A stretch of DNA of 64,000 nucleotides from Streptomyces hoynatensis. Lineage in GTDB: Bacteria > Actinomycetota > Actinomycetes > Streptomycetales > Streptomycetaceae. Numbering within the stretch: position 1 is the stretch's first letter; every line of letters starts with the position of its first letter. This document shows, piece after piece, positions 61,962-64,000 of this stretch. The notes beneath the pieces are model-generated. The model was not told where the DNA came from, did not search any database, and worked only from the letters and a program-made list of their open reading frames with translations. The translations under genes and the position numbers were made by a program. The DNA is taken from contig NZ_RBAL01000003.1 of assembly GCF_003626535.1 (NCBI RefSeq), forward strand, positions 124,001-188,000. The letters run 5' to 3'.

Positions 61962-64000
61962 ATGACCGCCGCGCACGCCGCGCCGTCCACCGAGCCGCCG
62001 AGCGAGCCGTCCCCCCAGGCCGAGGGTGCCGCCACGGCCGGGCCCGCGCCCCTGTGGCGGCCCTCAGCCGAGACGGCCGGGGCCGCCCGCCTCACCCGCT
62101 TCCACGCCTACGCCGCGGCGCACCACGGGGCCCCGGCGCCCGACCCCGGGGACCCGGCCGCCTCCTACGCCGCCCTGCACCGCTGGTCCGTCACCGAACT
62201 CCCCGGATTCTGGGCGGCGGTCGCCGGCTGGTTCGACGTGCGGTTCACCACCCCGTACACCCGCGTGCTCGGCGAGAGCGCCATGCCCGGGGCCGACTGG
62301 TTCCCCGGCGCCACCCTCAACTACGCCGAGCACGCCCTGCGCGCCGCCGAGGACCCCGCCCGCGCGGCGGAGCCCGCGCTGCTCAGGGTGGACGAGAACC
62401 ACCGGCCCGAGGCGGTGGGCTGGGCGGAGCTGCGCCGCCAGGTCGGGGCCCTCGCCGCCTCGCTGCGCCGGCTCGGCGTCGGCAGGGGAGACCGCGTGGC
62501 CGGCTACCTGCCCAACGTGCCCGAGGCCGTGGTCGCGCTGCTCGCCACGGCGGCCGTCGGCGCCGTGTGGACCTCCTGCGCCCCCGACTTCGGGGCCCGC
62601 GGGGTCCTGGACCGCTTCCGGCAGGTGGAGCCCGCCGCGCTGGTCGCCGTGGACGGCTACCGCTACGGGGGCCGGGTGCACGACCGGGCCGCCACCGTCG
62701 CCGAACTGCGCCGCGAACTCCCCACCCTGCGGGCCGTGGTGCACGTCCCGCTGCTGGGCACCCCGGCGCCCGCGGGCGCCCACGAGTGGGCCGACCTCAC
62801 CGCGGGCGACGCCGCCCCGGTCTTCGAGCAGGTTCCCTTCGGGCACCCGCTGTGGGTGCTGTACTCCTCGGGCACCACGGGGCTGCCCAAGGCCATCGTC
62901 CACTCCCAGGGCGGCATCCTGCTCGAACACCTCAAGCAGCTCGGCCTGCACTGCGACCTGGGCCCGGGCGACCGCCTGTTCTGGTACACGTCCACGGGCT
63001 GGATGATGTGGAACTTCCTGGTGTCCGCCCTGCTGACCGGCAGCTGCGCCGTGCTCTACGACGGCGCCCCCGCGCACCCGGACGCCGGCGCGCAGTGGCG
63101 GGTCGCGGAACGCACCCGCGCCACCCTCTTCGGCACCTCGGCCGCCTACGTGATGGCCTGCGTGAAGGCCGGGGTGCGCCCGGGGCGCGACTTCGACCTG
63201 TCCGCCACCCGCTGCGTGGCCACCACCGGCTCGCCGCTGCCCCCGGACGGCTTCCGCTGGCTGCACGAGGAGGCGGGCGCCGGCCTGTGGATCGCCTCGG
63301 TCAGCGGCGGCACCGACGTGTGCAGCTGCTTCGCCGGCGCGGTGCCCACCCTGCCGGTGTACACCGGGGAGCTCCAGGCACCCTGCCTGGGCACGGGCCT
63401 GTACTCCTTCGACGAGGCGGGCCGGGCGCTGACCGACGAGGTGGGTGAGCTGGTCGTGACCACGCCCATGCCCTCGATGCCGATCAGGTTCTGGAACGAC
63501 CCGGACAACCGCCGCTACCTCGACAGCTACTTCCGGTCATACCCGGGCGTGTGGCGGCACGGCGACTGGATCACCCTCACCTCCAGGAACACCGTCGTCA
63601 TCCACGGCCGCTCCGATTCCACGCTCAACCGGCAGGGCGTGCGCATGGGTTCCGCCGACATCTACGAGACGGTCGAGCGGCTGCCCGAGATCCGGGAGTC
63701 GCTGGTGGTCGGCGTGGAGCGGCCCGACGGCGGCTACTGGATGCCGCTCTTCGTCCGGCTGGCCGAGGGCGCCGTGCTCGACGACGCGCTGCGGGAGCGG
63801 ATCAGGAGCACGCTCCGCGAGCACCTTTCGCCCCGTCACGTGCCCGACGAGGTCCTCCAGGTGCCCGGCATCCCGCACACCCTCACCGGCAAGCGCCTGG
63901 AGGTGCCGGTCAAGCGGCTGCTCCAGGGGGCGGCGCTGGAGAGCGCCGTGAACCCCGGCTCGGTCGACGACCCCGAGCTGCTGGGCTTCTTCACCGGCCT
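61962..64000 (+). CDS. Acetoacetate-CoA ligase (3' end missing)
   Basis: 679 codons are visible and the frame is still open at the window end, close to the usual ~650-690 length. WVLYSSGTTGLPKAIVHSQG is the AMP-binding P-loop; SGGTDVCSCF, WRHGDW and GRSDSTLNRQGVRMGSADIY are the adenylate-forming and C-terminal motifs, and TLTGKRLEVPVKRLL has the catalytic Lys. The N-terminal FHAYAAAHHG and WSVTELPGFWAAVAGWFDV are typical of acetoacetyl-CoA synthetases. It activates acetoacetate for lipid or polyketide building blocks or for ketone use. GGGAG lies ~6 bases upstream of the ATG. Confidence 0.93.
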   Translation, partial: MTAAHAAPSTEPPSEPSPQAEGAATAGPAPLWRPSAETAGAARLTRFHAYAAAHHGAPAPDPGDPAASYAALHRWSVTELPGFWAAVAGWFDVRFTTPYTRVLGESAMPGADWFPGATLNYAEHALRAAEDPARAAEPALLRVDENHRPEAVGWAELRRQVGALAASLRRLGVGRGDRVAGYLPNVPEAVVALLATAAVGAVWTSCAPDFGARGVLDRFRQVEPAALVAVDGYRYGGRVHDRAATVAELRRELPTLRAVVHVPLLGTPAPAGAHEWADLTAGDAAPVFEQVPFGHPLWVLYSSGTTGLPKAIVHSQGGILLEHLKQLGLHCDLGPGDRLFWYTSTGWMMWNFLVSALLTGSCAVLYDGAPAHPDAGAQWRVAERTRATLFGTSAAYVMACVKAGVRPGRDFDLSATRCVATTGSPLPPDGFRWLHEEAGAGLWIASVSGGTDVCSCFAGAVPTLPVYTGELQAPCLGTGLYSFDEAGRALTDEVGELVVTTPMPSMPIRFWNDPDNRRYLDSYFRSYPGVWRHGDWITLTSRNTVVIHGRSDSTLNRQGVRMGSADIYETVERLPEIRESLVVGVERPDGGYWMPLFVRLAEGAVLDDALRERIRSTLREHLSPRHVPDEVLQVPGIPHTLTGKRLEVPVKRLLQGAALESAVNPGSVDDPELLGFFTG

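Noticed and set aside
1-64000. Mobile elements, tRNA or rRNA genes
   Set aside because: No transposase, integrase, phage motif, terminal repeat or clover-leaf sequence was recognised on either strand.

Overview
The window is chromosomal DNA from a very high-GC actinomycete, almost certainly Streptomyces or a close relative. The third codon position is nearly always G or C, GTG starts and 4-base stop/start overlaps (ATGA, GTGA) are common, and several genes belong to families typical of streptomycetes: EshA-type encapsulins, an NsdA-like regulator, a conservon (CvnA/CvnB), SpoIIE-type phosphatases with ATPase domains, and TerD. I see no tRNA, rRNA, insertion sequence, phage gene or CRISPR array.

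Layout. 1-6.7 kb: 5' end of an exonuclease/DNA polymerase gene, a SHOCT membrane protein, a DeoR repressor, a membrane-embedded alpha/beta hydrolase and a beta-helix/AAA+ fusion. 7.1-10.3 kb: two tandem EshA-like family 2B encapsulin shell genes sharing a nearly identical 319-bp block, with no recognisable cargo gene. 10.3-14.0 kb: a proline-rich protein, a double-TerD protein, a racemase and a NUDIX hydrolase. 14.1-23.8 kb, all minus strand: dhaKLM preceded by a sulfonate-type ABC importer with two flavoprotein/ferredoxin pairs, headed by a 24-residue leader peptide. 24-29 kb: a zinc-ribbon protein, a secreted Cip1-like protein under a perfect CebR-type box, ThuA, LysR, tautomerase and LacI genes. 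29-41 kb: a soluble Ser/Thr kinase with TPRs, an APH-fold pseudokinase, an NsdA-like regulator, a PAS-PP2C phosphatase, a HEAT-repeat protein, two glycosyltransferases and an SGNH hydrolase. 41-45 kb: a fused 5-oxoprolinase. 45-48 kb: a lone cyclic-nucleotide-binding domain divergent from a multidomain phosphatase/kinase. 48.4-55.7 kb: a three-gene SMC-like operon (JetA/MksF-, JetB/MksE- and JetC/MksB-like). 55.7-64 kb: ArsR/hydrolase pair, small membrane protein, cvnA-cvnB, a VanX-type lipoprotein and an acetoacetyl-CoA synthetase that runs off the end.

How genes work together. The permease, ATPase, flavoprotein 1 and ferredoxin 1 genes are translationally coupled or closely packed, as are the binding protein, flavoprotein 2 and ferredoxin 2. 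They look like one uptake-and-reduction pathway, and the leader peptide suggests sulfur/cysteine control. dhaK, dhaL and dhaM make a PTS-dependent dihydroxyacetone kinase. The two glycosyltransferases and the SGNH hydrolase overlap by 4 bp each and probably act together on a cell-surface glycan. The SMC-like operon resembles MksBEF/Wadjet but has no neighbouring JetD nuclease. The best candidates for little-described biology are the paired encapsulin shells without cargo, the nuclease-less SMC operon, and the duplicated flavoprotein/ferredoxin module with its leader peptide.
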